Source: Heliocidaris tuberculata
Lineage: Eukaryota > Echinodermata > Echinoidea > Camarodonta > Echinometridae
NCBI GenBank assembly: GCA_025618425.1
Contig: CM046841.1
Location: 10,116,654-10,180,653, forward strand
DNA: 64,000 nt
Direction of reading: 5' to 3'
This document shows, piece after piece, positions 37,123 through 48,389 of this stretch. Both the position numbers and the translations under genes were made by a program. Below the pieces are notes generated by a model, which had not been told where the DNA came from, made no database searches, and saw only the letters and a program-made list of their open reading frames with translations. Each line of letters opens with the position of its first letter. The stretch's first letter is position 1.

Positions 37123-37790
37123 GTGAACATAATAGGAGGAAAAGAGAAAGAAAGCAGAGAAGTGGAAGAGAGGAGGGACCCCTCCCATCCCGGTCGGACA
37201 CTCGCACATCATTCAACCAGGTTTTCAGGTACATTTCCCCAATTCAACAGACCACCCAGGCCTGCCCCTGCCCCATGACTGGACCTACAAATGTATGATA
37301 CGCCACTGGTTCTATACTAAATGTCAAATAATTACATGAATATTTTCTTCATAATTTTTAATTTTTTTTGTCCAAATATATGAGAACAATCTCAATTGAA
37401 AACGCGTACTTTGGTCACTGGGACACTTGTACACTGTAGAAGACCATTCAAATCGTGAACGCTCTAAGCAGAATCTTCGTGAACTCTCAATGAACGCAAG
37501 AGCCTATAAAGTCCATCGAGATAGTATGTTTATCTCGAACTCGTGAACGTGAAGAGTCACCTGAATAAAGAAGAACAATTTCTCATGTAGAATTCAAGAT
37601 ATCATCAAGCAGGGGCGGCTCAAGAGAGCATGTAGAGAGAGGGCGGGGCACGCGGGACTTGTTAATCTCTGACAAGCAAATAGGAGAAAAAAAGGTTCTC
37701 TTAAAAACAAAAACCAAAACAAAGCAAAAGCAAATAAACAGATAAAGGAATTGAGATCCTCAAAATTTCAGGGTATTTTTGTCAGATGAT

Positions 37791-37828
<38 letters not shown>
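37791..37828. repeat. G38 homopolymer
   Basis: 38 consecutive G. Length is likely unstable in assemblies; G-quadruplex forming. Confidence 0.95.
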
Positions 37829-37829
<1 letters not shown>

Positions 37830-37892
37830 GTCGCTCCCTGCCCAATAACGCCGCCCCTGTTGTCAAATCTTTCTCATATCTTCATTATCTAG

Positions 37893-37943
37893 CTGGCATC
37901 TTTGGAGGTGAGATCTCTGTCGGTGTCTGTCCGAATATTTCTG
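37893..37943 (+). other. candidate 5' non-coding exon of lectin gene 1
   Basis: 51 nt between a pyrimidine-rich acceptor (CATATCTTCATTATCTAG) and donor CTGGTAAGTA. A 50-nt counterpart with the same signals is at 55507-55556. The one-base length difference fits a non-coding exon. Would splice to 43622, just before the lectin start. On the minus strand the same block reads as an acceptor plus a short frame ending in TAG, so the strand is not certain. Confidence 0.35.
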
Positions 37944-37989
37944 GTAAGTACATTATAGGCCTATAGCATCCTAGGCCAAGTTGAAATTT

Positions 37990-38165
37990 ATTAACTCTCT
38001 CTTACCTCTTCCCCTCTCTCTTACATCTTCCCCTCCGTCTTTCACACCTCAGTTTTTTCCCATCTCTCTCTATCATGTATATCCTCTCTCTCCCTCTCTC
38101 TCTCTCCCTCCCTCCATCTATCTCCTCTCTCTGTGTCCCCCTCTATCCTCCCTATCCCATCTTCT
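37990..38165. repeat. CT-rich tract
   Basis: CTCTCTCC-type sequence that contains the inverse of blocks in the GA tract at 36780-36860 (CATCTATCTCCTCTCTCTGT). Confidence 0.85.
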
Positions 38166-38345
38166 CCAAATGAAGAAACCAGTTATACAATCAAAGGTGT
38201 TGTTATGACTGATGCTGATCGAGGCTCGAGCTGTTAATTTGATGATGCAGGACTGACTCCGAAAATGGCGCGATCTTTGGCGCACCATGATGTGGATGTG
38301 ACAGCGTATACAATGCGAACGCAATGACTCCTGCTTGATTACTAG

Positions 38346-38760
38346 TTAACCCTTTCGAGACAATTGACCACATTTTGTGGTTAGCTTCAATGTCTTTTGA
38401 TTCAGAGCTCTAAAAAATATACCAGATGCACGAGTAGAACAAGCAAAAATTTCTGCATACATTGTGTCCATTTTTGTTGCATGACCCCATTGCGTTTGAT
38501 GCCAGGAATTTTTAAAAGGAGAATAAGCTCCAAAATTCTTAAATTGGCAACATATTAAGAGGTTCGAAATCACTGTTTTTTATCAAAATTGGCAATTCTT
38601 TCCAAATTCGACAAAGTTTGTAACCACGTATAGTTTTTTCAAAGACATTACATTTTATTAGAACCATGTAGCACTAAAAGAAAAATATTATTGTTGCCAA
38701 TTTGAAGAACAAAATGTGATCAATTTAGCCCTTGAATAATTCTTGTCCTGAAAGGGTTAA
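38346..38760 (+). mobile_element. TTAA-flanked MITE, family M1 copy 2
   Basis: TTAACCCTTTCGAGACAATTG (as TTAA, CCCTTTCGAGACAATTG) to CCTGAAAGGGTTAA. 415 bp. Both TIR ends intact. Confidence 0.85.
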
Positions 38761-39811
38761 ATAGCCTAGAATTGGGCAATTCTTTAACCAGCCAGCCGCT
38801 TATTATCCAACTTTATCTATCCAATATATTTAGAGTGTTGACATTAGTAATGTCCGACCGACCGACCGACAGATCGACTTATCTTTATCTAATGTTTGGG
38901 TATTTTTTTTTTGACCCTGCAACATATTGGGAAAAATTTCTCCTTTATCGTCTGGTAGATTTTTTTTGACCAACAATTACTTGCCCAAACAACTTTACCC
39001 TACTTGATAAAAGAACTTTAAAAATTGGGCAACTTTTTTCCCAACCCTAATTTATCAAGTACTGTTGGTAAATTATGCCAAATAATTAGGGGAAAATAAC
39101 TGCCACAAATTGGTCAAGCTTGCTTTAGCTAGCTGAATTGGTTAAAAACTTTAAAAATTGTGCAACTTTTTACCAACCCTAATTTATCAAGTACTGTTGG
39201 TAGATATATAGGCCAAATTATTAGGGGAAGATAATTGCCTCAAATTGGTCAAGCTTGCTTTATAGCTGAATTGGTTAAAAAGTAGCTCAGAAATCGGTAA
39301 AGTTTTAACCAAAGTGTTTGCCCAACTTAATTTGCCCAATATTTTAATAGGGTGGGTTACATAATGCCCGTTTCTCACAACGTATACAATGTGAATGAAA
39401 AATCATCAGTCCGCATTATACTAGGTGTTACAAAAAACATTTCCCACTTTTGATCCTTAATAGTTCGAAAACTATACATCAGATAACACTGTCATTGATA
39501 TAGCTGAATAGTGTACAATTTAGTTGGAGGTGATTTGAATATGAAAGCATAAATAAGTTTCATTAAATTCATGATTAATTTTAAAGTTAAGTTCCAGATT
39601 TTGCTCAAATTTTAACCCTCTGTACAAAACTTGAACTTTACACAGGAACCAATGATGTGTATGTGAGTGTGTGCTTACAATGACCCTGAACAGTGGACAT
39701 GAATACCACCTTTTCAGAGCTCTGCTGACCAGGCTTCTGGTCTCTTGCTCCAAGGCACATGAATGCTTTATTAATAATTCATGATGGATTGCCCTGGGCA
39801 CTGCTAGTCTG
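38761..39811. other. AT-rich DNA with a local direct repeat
   Basis: Two direct copies of about 110 bp share AACTTTTT.CCAACCCTAATT, TTATCAAGTACTGTTGGTA and ATTGGTCAAGCTTGCTTTA (near 39020-39140 and 39160-39280). The block ACTTTGACTTTAC... of 39440-39660 recurs inverted at 40385-40620 around the M3 and C-tract elements. No gene recognised. Confidence 0.5.
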
Positions 39812-40050
39812 AATAGACCGGTTTATTAAGTTATTCAAATTTATGGATGTTTCTTTCCGGAGGACCTAGTGACCAGGTATTCCACCATTAACCTGTTATT
39901 AATAAATGGACTACAATACTAGGAATCCAGTTTGCATACATTACTTGTTGCTATGTCGGGTCAGCATCGGGCAAGCTTTCAGGTTGTCAAGAACAACCTT
40001 TGTTTAAAAAGCATGCATAAAATTTGAATATGTTAGTAAACCGGCCTATT
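39812..40050 (+). mobile_element. MITE family M3, copy 3
   Basis: Same ends and nearly the same interior as 7165-7402. Confidence 0.85.
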
Positions 40051-40071
40051 CATGGTAAAGCATGGGCGCAA

Positions 40072-40254
40072 ATCCAGGGGGGGGGGGACAGGGGGACATG
40101 TCCCCCAGCTTTTTGAAAATAGGCGAATGTCCCCCCCCCCCCCCCACCTTTTTGAATAACCTTTGTTTTGTTTTTTTTGCTTGTTAGAGATTTTTGGAGG
40201 CGAATGTCCCCCCCCCCCCCCCAAAAAAAAATTTCAAATTGGATTTGCGCCACC
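40072..40254. mobile_element. short MITE with C/G tracts
   Basis: GGCGCAAATCCA at left and TGGATTTGCGCC at right. Interior has G11, C15 and C15 runs and two GGCGAATGTCCCC blocks. About 180 bp. Confidence 0.65.
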
Positions 40255-41429
40255 GTGGTAAAGGGTAAAATGCATGCACATGAAAAAAGTAAGCTCATGA
40301 ATAAATAATAAAGCATTCAAACCCTGGCCATTGTCCAGGACCATTGTCTGGGTGTTAACCACACACTCCCATACACACCAATTGACCCCTGTGCAAAGTT
40401 AAAGTTTTGTACAGGGGTTGAAAACAGAGCAAAATCTGAACCCTAACTTAAAAATTAATCTTGAATTTAATGAAAATGATTTATGCTTTCATTTTTAAAT
40501 TACCTCCAACAAAATTGTACACTATTCAGCTATTGCTCATATCAATGTCAGTGCTATCTGATATATAGTTTTTGAACTATTAAGGATCAAAAGTGGGAAA
40601 TGTTTTTTGTAACATCTAGTACATTTCAAGAATTACACTGACGTATGAACTAATATTCTTCACAGGCTCGATTAGCGCAGGCAATAACGCAACCAAAATG
40701 AGGACGTCGCGTGTGCAATCTTCATCTACATCTTCTTCTCTCCTCTCTCTCCCCTTCCTTTCTTCATCCTCCCCCTCTTCCTTCCTCTCTCTCTTTCTTT
40801 GCACTACCAATTAACACCTCCCACTTTCACTTCTTCCTTCTGCCTAATTCTTCTCTAATATCTCTTCTACACAGTTTACCTTTCTACTTACCATCCTCTC
40901 CTGTTTATATTTTTTCTTCATATATCTCATCTCACCCCCATTGACTTCTATTACTTTGAATCCAACGAAATTTAAGAATAGAATAAAATATCCCCTTTAT
41001 CTATTTTTTTTTTTGGTAAATAGTATTTCCTATCTTTTGAAAAGGATTGTCTCGCCATCAGGGTCTGCTTATGTGACAATCCTTCTTTATGATTCATTTA
41101 AGTTAACTACACAATGTAGTTACTTCACTTGATAATGTATTATTGTTTGTTATGTTGTAATCAGTTTGTAAAACATGTTTGAAAAAAAAATCATAAACAG
41201 AAATAAATAAATCAAATCAAATAAAAATCAAGCGTTGCCAATGACTGTGTTTGCATGCTTTTGAATTCCCATTTAGCAATCTTAGTATTTATTTCTGTTT
41301 TAAGGAGGAAGTTCTAAACGTACAATGCCGAAGTATAAAATGTTATTTTCCCTTGGATTTTCCCGTTGATTTTTTTTTTCACCGATTGATTTTTTTTTTT
41401 TTTTGCCGAGTCAGGATCAGCAATTATCG

Positions 41430-41845
41430 TTAACCCTTTCGAGACAATTGACCACATTTTGTGGTTTGGCTCAGTAACTTTTGATTCAGAGCTCTAAAAA
41501 ATATACCAGATACATGAGTAGAAAGAGCAAAAATTTCTGCACACATTATGTCTATTTTTATTACATGATCATATTGCGTTTGATCCCAGGAATTTTAAAA
41601 AGGAGAAGAAGCTTTAAAATCCTTAAATTGGCAACACATTGAGAGGTTCAAAATCATTGCTTTTTATTGAAATTGGCAACTTTTTCAACTTTGCGACAAT
41701 TCTTTTAACCATGTATAATGTTTTCAAAGACATTACCCCTTATTACAATCTTGTCGCACTAAAAGAAAAATATTATTGTTGCCAATTTGAAGAATGAAAT
41801 GTGATCAATTTAGCCCTTAAATAATTCCTGTCCTGAAAGGGTTAA
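41430..41845 (+). mobile_element. TTAA-flanked MITE, family M1 copy 3
   Basis: TTAACCCTTTCGAGAC to CCTGAAAGGGTTAA. 416 bp. Confidence 0.85.
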
Positions 41846-42096
41846 GCAGTAAATCATACTTCTGTGCTTTACATTACAAATTAGTTGTAAACATGAAAAT
41901 GACACTTATTAGTGGCCTCGCATGGGACCATGGGACCGAGAGAGCACTTGCATCATTAGGCCTACGGAGGGGCGCACTAGGGGTGGACGAAATTAATCTA
42001 TAATTAATAATTTTTTATTCAATTTGAGTGAGAAGGTTCTATTTTCTTCTTTTCAAGGTCCATCCTTCCCGCACTCTCTCTTTATCTTTTTTTAAT

Positions 42097-42101
<5 letters not shown>

Positions 42102-42161
<60 letters not shown>
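42102..42161. repeat. (AT)n microsatellite
   Basis: About 58 bases of pure AT. Similar runs at 43098-43122 and 43388-43411 lie within or beside the same inverted-repeat element. Confidence 0.95.
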
Positions 42162-42162
<1 letters not shown>

Positions 42163-42164
<2 letters not shown>

Positions 42165-43091
42165 GAAATGAGCCAAGACTCAGGACGTAGCTGAATACCA
42201 CGGATTTATTGATGTCGTCAAGCTTTCGGCAGAGAATCACACTGGATCAACAAACTCAAGACACTCCACCCGCATGGCATCAATGTCGATCAATAAATGA
42301 ATGTCGATCGATTATGTCATATCAGAAGTCATCCATAGTACAAACTATATAACCCCCCCCCCTCCCCAAATAATTACTACCCGCTATCTACAACCTAGAC
42401 TGAGTCTCATAGCAATGTGAATGTCGTATACATTGCAAACATTGCTTTATATAAAGTTTATTGACATAGTTACTTCTGAGTTCCCTCGGTGAATCATTTC
42501 TGATTCTAAATACCCGTTATTAAGTGATGAGCCTTTATCAATGTCGATCAATAAATGAATGTCGATCGATTATGTCATATAAGAAGTCATCCATAGTACA
42601 AACTATATACCCCCCCCCCTCCCCAAATAATTACTACCCGCTATCTACAACCTTGACTGAATCTCATAGCAATGTGAATGTTGTATACATTGCAAACATT
42701 GCTTTATATAAAGTTTATTGACATAGTTACTTCTGAGTTCCCTCGGTGAATCATTTCTGATTCTAAATACCCGTTATTAAGTGATGAGCCTTCATTGTGT
42801 ACTAAACCTATGATTATGTACCAAACCTATTGGTCTACATTTACATACTTTACCATTTTCATTTTATTCGAGTATAACTACAAGTACCTCTTTGCACTGA
42901 CTCTACTCGTGTACATGGGTTGTCATGAATGAAGGTGGCGCCACAATGACACGCATCAGTTAACTTGCTTTTGCGGTGGATCACGTCACGTGACCCATCA
43001 CTCAAGCAAGCACTGTCCATAGCATAACCACAAACAACCTAACAGGTAATGATTTTAATTATATTAAACTTTACATTGATTATCACTATAT

Positions 43092-43127
<36 letters not shown>

Positions 43128-43335
43128 CATATCGGATATTAGTTATTGTCAGCAGAATTGTATAGCTCATTACTTTCTCTTTTATGCATGTAGTAGTAGT
43201 ATCATTTTGTTCCTTTTTCGTTACTTTTCGTTGTATAGCTCCTGAAGAAGGCATAATGCCGAAAGCTTGACGACATCAATAAATCCGTGGTATTCAGCTA
43301 CGTCCTGAGTCTTGGCTCATTTCATTTATTTCATT
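42163..43335. mobile_element. ~1.2-kb element with 75-bp inverted ends
   Basis: Left AAATGAAATGAGCCAAGACT through to GTCGTCAAGCTTTCGGC is inverted at the right (GCCGAAAGCTTGACGAC to AGTCTTGGCTCATTTCATTT). Flanked by AT microsatellites. The right end has CTGAAGAAGGCATAATGCCG then AAAGC, resembling the CTGAAGAAGGC..GCCGAAA motif near Penelope-like element ends; that link is tentative. No coding sequence. Confidence 0.65.
42281..42796 (+). repeat. 2 x 258-bp tandem repeat inside the element
   Basis: Copies 42281-42538 and 42539-42796 are nearly identical, both starting CAATGTCGATCAATAAATGA and ending AAGTGATGAGCC-TTTAT. Confidence 0.9.
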
Positions 43336-43649
43336 TATCCAACCAAGACGGCCCGTCATGTTGTGTTTTAGCCAAATCCTTACAATTATATATATATATA
43401 TATATATATATTTCTTGTTTCTTCTTTTATTTTTCGTAATCCTCGGGGGGGGGGGGGATGGCACGTGCCCCCATGCCACCCAGTAGCTATGCCACTTTCA
43501 TTCGATCATTATTATAAAATCCGATATGTAATCCCATTTTGTGTGAACGCTCAGTATATTTTGAGGGTATCACTCATCCAGAACAAAGATTGCGAGGCAT
43601 ATGTTTCTACTTGCTCAACAGGTGGAAAAAATCATAAAAGGGCTTGGAA

Positions 43650-43925
43650 ATGGCGTCCATTAAAATCTCCTGCGTGATGCTTCTCGTGGCTTGCCTTCTT
43701 TGGCAGTCTGAAGGCCAGCTATGCAAGCCGGCATGCCCGCAACACTGGATGCTGGTTGGCGAGTATTGCTACCGTTATTTCGGCCAACCGAAGAGATGGC
43801 ACGACGCCAAAGACCAGTGTGATGGACTGGAAGGAGAACTACCTAGCATCCACAGTCTGGAGGAAAACGAAAGCATCTACGCCATGTGGAAGGCACTCGT
43901 CAATCATCCAACTACTCAAGACTCC
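43650..43925 (+). CDS. C-type lectin gene 1, exon 1
   Basis: First coding exon of a secreted, single-domain C-type lectin (echinoidin-like family; coelomic sugar-binding and immune proteins in sea urchins). ATG 43650 has a strong context (GAAATGG). Residues 1-23 are a signal peptide (hydrophobic VMLLVACLLW, then SEGQ). Then CPQHWMLVGEYCYRYF opens the CTLD (Cys29, Cys40), followed by Cys57 and LPSIHSLEEN. 92 codons, phase 0, donor TCCGTGAGT. The exon probably starts at 43622 after CTCAACAG, shared with gene 2. A TTG two codons upstream is not needed. Whole protein: 167 aa, usual for this family. Confidence 0.9.
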
Positions 43926-44559
43926 GTGAGTACTGGCGGCGTAAGGGGGAGGGGGAGGGGTAGCTAGTTGGTGATTGCCTTCACGATTTGCCAAACATGC
44001 TCCTATGAAAATGCCCTTTAAAAAGATTTGTTCACATAATCATGTTGTCCCGTCGGGTCTTACCCAGGTCCCATCTTGGATGCTCCGGGGGGTGGCATAG
44101 ATGTTTTTCTTTAAGGGGCACAGGTCTCAAAAATCTTTTTATTTAAAGACGAGTGCCCCGTAAAGGAAAGCATCTCTGGCGCCGCAGCTGGGAGAAGACG
44201 GAACAAGATGGGACCTGGGTGAGGCCCGGATGAACATCATGGTTACTAATGTCTTTACCAAATCAACTAATTATCTGGGTCATTTTAACCCAAATCCTGG
44301 GTGGATACAAAGAGATTTATTGAAACCACATACGTACATGGTTATGGTCTAATTCCGTTATGAGAGGCGACATTTTGGTAACGTATGTCTGCGTCAGTGA
44401 CTGACGCCGTCTTTAACGCGATAAGTGAAAGTGACGTCATAATACAAAGTCAATGCAAATTCAAAAGATTTACGCTTTTTATATACACGAGGCATCATTA
44501 TGATAACATTATTTTCTTCTTACGCTGAATCAAGCATGTAGAGACAGTAAGTGCATACA

Positions 44560-45240
44560 CCGGTAATTGTGAGCCAGGCTCACACAAGGCGTCATTTGCT
44601 GACGTATAAGGACCGCGTCGGTGACTTGTACGGTATTTTGTGTGCCATAAAAGAATAATATCAGTGTAAAAGTAATTGCAAAATGAAACATGCAATTAAC
44701 ACTTTTAAAAATTAGCGTATGGGTTGGTTGCCTCGACAGGTTCGATTAGCGCAGGCAATGACGCAATTGAAATGACGCCCGGCGTGTGAGCCGGGTGTAA
44801 GGCGATATTTGGACGATATAATTCTGACACCGGAGCGTTGAATACTGCATCTATCACTGACTGACCACTGACGCCGTCTATATTACGTCAGACAAAATGA
44901 CGACTCGTTTGCAACAGACCTAACATTGCGTTGAATTACAGGCCCAGGCACTAATTACCTCCAGAGATTTGATCATTAAGTCGGGCTCGCACGAGGCGTT
45001 ATTTCGATTGCGTCATTACATGCGTCAGTCGAGCCTGTGAAGCCAATGAACCCATGTATACGCCAGTTATCTGTGTGCACTATCTATTTTGTAATCACTT
45101 TTAAACGAAATCACTCTTTATGACCGTACCAGTCACAGACGCGGTCCAATTACACGTCGGTAAATGACGCCTCGTGTGAGCTGGGCCTATACGTATTAGC
45201 GAGAGCGAAATGACGCCTCGAGGTCAGGTATCATTATACT
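44560..45240. repeat. GACGC-rich dispersed repeat copies in the lectin 1 intron
   Basis: Several direct and inverted pieces: GGCTCACACAAGGCGTCATT (44577), GATTAGCGCAGGCAATGACG (44743), CGAGGCGTTATTTCGATTGC (inverted, 44990) and AATGACGCCTCGTGTGAGCT (45165). Related pieces are at 40668-40718 and 55640-55870. Probably broken copies of one inverted-repeat element; termini not resolved. Confidence 0.6.
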
Positions 45241-45267
45241 GATAGCTCATCCTCCCTCATCCGACAG

Positions 45268-45495
45268 GCTTACTGGATCGGCCTGCATGACACCTACCAG
45301 GAAAGCAGTTTTGCGTGGTCGGACAACACCGAAGCGGACTACCAAAACTGGATACCTGGCCAGCCGGATAACAACGGCGGAGAGGACTGCGTCTGCGTTC
45401 GCAATCAAGGCAGAGATGATTACGAGAGACAGCGGTGGAACGATATGCGGTGCGAATATACCCAGGCCTTCTTTTGCCGCAAGCTTCCATACTAG
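45268..45495 (+). CDS. C-type lectin gene 1, exon 2
   Basis: Second and last exon (residues 93-167, TAG at 45493-45495), acceptor CGACAG, phase 0. Carries the CTLD core: WIGL (95-98), QPD (124-126) in GQPDN, and WND (149-151). QPD predicts galactose/GalNAc rather than mannose preference in C-type lectins, and WND is the second calcium/sugar-site motif. The disulfide pattern Cys57-Cys162 and Cys133-Cys154 can be formed. Cys25 (exon 1) and Cys135 are extra and could link subunits, as echinoidin is a disulfide-linked multimer; this is inference. Ligand and expression are unknown. Confidence 0.92.
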   Translation, partial: AYWIGLHDTYQESSFAWSDNTEADYQNWIPGQPDNNGGEDCVCVRNQGRDDYERQRWNDMRCEYTQAFFCRKLPY

Positions 45496-45581
45496 CATAG
45501 ATTATTAGCGTAGCCCAAGGGAGGGGGGAGAGCCGGGAAGCAATTGCCATTGCAGTTTTGGAGATTTTTTCGGTAGAACAG

Positions 45582-45587
45582 AATAAA
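45582..45587 (+). promoter_or_regulatory. polyadenylation signal of lectin gene 1
   Basis: AATAAA 87 bases after the stop. At the aligned place after gene 2 (about 58900-58915) the sequence is GGAAAGGATATAGG and the hexamer is absent. Confidence 0.6.
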
Positions 45588-46069
45588 AAAAAAGATAATA
45601 ATTCCGACGAAATTGTGTGTCTTATACCTATAAAAGAAACAATATAGAATATAAATAAAATAAAGAATTAAAAGAAATAGCATTCCAAACATTGGAAAAA
45701 CTGTTGCTCGCTTATTAGTTGTTTCATATCCACAAACAAAGATGTCTTCCAATCTTTGGGATCTGTCTCTACCAGGCCTTTTTATGGCGTATTCTAATAC
45801 ACTTCAGAAGAAACAAGAGAATTATTTAGAATTTACCGACAGATTGTCTTATTTAGAAATTGATGTCGTGATGTATTCCGTTCTCAGTAACGAAATTTTC
45901 TTGTGGGTGAATCACAGCAACAGAACATTCTAAAATATCCGCTAACATCGCTTCTCTCAAATGATAGAGTATTGTCACATAAAGAAAGATCAGCGTGGGA
46001 TAATATGGAAAATAAAGACAATAATGATTTCATCATCTACATTATGATATCCAAAAGTTGTTTTGTTCA

Positions 46070-47681
46070 GGGCAGGTCCAAGCTATTTGACCTGTGACGT
46101 ACGGGACAAATCGGAACCTATTTACCAGTCTAATTTTAAAGTGAAATGTACAAATTAATTTTTTTTCAGTGATGTCATAGCTAGTTGTGGTCTTTTGATT
46201 AAATGCAAAAAAATTTGTAACATAGCCCTGTTAACGAAGTTTTATGCTAATTAATATGCGGCGTGACGTACGGGACCAGAGACAAATTAATTTTTCAACC
46301 AAAATGGTAATCATCAAAAATCTTCTGAATTTTAAGGGGTAAGAAATTTTTTTCTTTATACATCAATCAAACGTACACTCAGGCATAAAAACCATAAACA
46401 AGAAAACATAACTGCTTGTTACTGTTATGTAACAGACACAAATATGACACTATGCATGTGACGTACGGGACACGTGACGTACGGGACAATTTGTCTCTAT
46501 ATAAAGTGCACACAAAAAGGTATTTTTTGAGAAAAATATATTAAGATACACTATGGAAAGTTGATTTTGATAGTTTCTCATTTATTAACAGAAGTATAAG
46601 TGTCTAAACACATGGTAAGACCAAAACTTCTCATTCTTTTTGACATTCTTTGGAAGGGAGGGGGCACTAATAGTTCAGAAGTAATATTTCCCATAAGCTT
46701 TGTACACGAGCCTGTGGGTATAGATGACTGAATGCTAACTTCCCTGTGTTTCATTGAGAAATTACCTACACAAACCATTGAAAATTTCCTTTGTACTTTT
46801 TAATTATAAACTTTAACTACATTTTGTAAGATTCAACACTTTTAGCCTTCTATCAAAGAATAAAATTGTAGAAAAAGTCATTTACATTGAAACAATTGCA
46901 AATTCTGACTCATCAATTCTCTTTAAAAATTAGGATATAATGCACCATTTCTCCTTAAAATCTCTCTTTGGCTTTGTAATGGTACTGGACATCTATTTAC
47001 CTGTACACATACTGTTCTTTCACATTTATAAATTGCTTTGGGAACTATAATCAATCATAACATGATGTATTTGCAGTAAAAAATAGTGATACCTATATGA
47101 TATGATATTCAGTTCAGTTTCAATAGACTGTGTGTATTACTCTATGGATTTGTCCCTTACGTCACACATTGTCCCGTACGTCACATTATTTGATTTGATT
47201 AACTAATCATGACTTATCACGATTTTTTGTTGGGTAGTAAGGTATATCAGAAGTTCACAAAATAGTTTTGAAAAATATTGATGTATTCCTACTTGGAATG
47301 TGAAAAACACACGTCAAAATTGTGACGTACGGGACATTGCATATTTGACATCACCTAATTAGCATAATTGATTAATTTTCAAACTCATTTTTTCCCCACA
47401 ATTATTAGCATGTCTAGTTCATTCCATCCCAGCATGAAAAAAATTGTAAAGTTGATTTGAATAAGTCATACATAAAAATATACAATGTCCCGTACGTCAC
47501 GCTAATTATTATTCATTATGAATAATTAACCTAGAATTCCATAATTACACATTTTCTCTTCAAAATAATGAAAGGATCAAACAATTCAAGATTATAGCTT
47601 TAAAATGACATATATCTTGCTATATTTCAATAAGTTTGAATTTTTGACACCCAAGGGGAGAATAGCTAATTGGACCTGCCC
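46070..47681. mobile_element. 1.6-kb TIR element with eight 14-bp GTGACGTACGGGAC boxes
   Basis: Ends GGGCAGGTCCAA (left) and TTGGACCTGCCC (right), each flanked by TTCA, a 4-bp target duplication. The interior (about 1.6 kb, AT-rich, no ORF above 70 codons) has GTGACGTACGGGAC at 46094, 46263, 46458, 46474 and 47322 (plus), and at 47152 (one mismatch), 47171 and 47487 (minus). Clustered, mostly inward-facing subterminal boxes are what transposase-binding sites look like. Non-autonomous; superfamily not assigned. Confidence 0.8.
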
Positions 47682-48389
47682 TTCAACAGGTTTAAGATAC
47701 ACTCGCTCTTGGAGTATGATTATATATCACGATGGATATAATGATTAATATCAATAATAATACTAAAGTTGATAACATATATAGTCCCCAGGCTATTCCT
47801 ACATTATCCTTGTGGCAAGGATGACGAAAACAGAACTGACCATACAAGTTTACTACAATATCATAATCATCATTACCAGTTTACAATGGAATATAACGCG
47901 GAGTATGAGTTATAATGGTTAAAGATCATTATGCTCTGCATGCCACATGAGGTCGCTTTCTGTCGGTAAATTCTCCGTATCGCATATAGCTCTCCGAATC
48001 CGAACGCATGCGGCGCTCTAATTTTTGGGCATGTGATTGCTGGCAACTGAGCTTTCGGGTCCGGCCGGAGCGTCATTGACAATGTGTTAGAAGACGTGGT
48101 CAGCCTAGCAAAAACTCCCTTTTGTTCCTAATCTAGCAAATAATCGTGATTTTATACAGTTGATATTTAAATGGGATTCTTCTGTGAAGCCACCTAATGT
48201 GGGATGTTGAGCCGACGATGCAAAACGTGTTTTCAGCAGAACAATCACGCACGAAAAAAGCAAGGAAATATCAGTGTATGCTCGCTATAGCTATAGACTG
48301 GAACCGGAAATATATGTGCCAACATCTTTTTTTTTTTTTTTTTAAGTCGCAAAAATTCATTTATCGAATCGAATATTGAAAGTGAAGAC

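Larger units (their letters stand above)
37130..37950 (+). repeat. segmental duplication, block A1 (paired with 54740-55570)
   Basis: Matches 54740-55570 over several stretches: TATGATACGCCACTGGTT, TTCTCATGTAGAATTCA, ATCAAGCAGGGGC and the 51-nt candidate exon at its right end. It lies upstream of lectin gene 1 as the partner lies upstream of lectin gene 2. Confidence 0.75.

Noticed and set aside
42163..43335. CRISPR-like or LTR interpretation of the repeated blocks
   Set aside because: Only two tandem 258-bp copies, no spacers; the ends are inverted rather than direct, so not LTRs.
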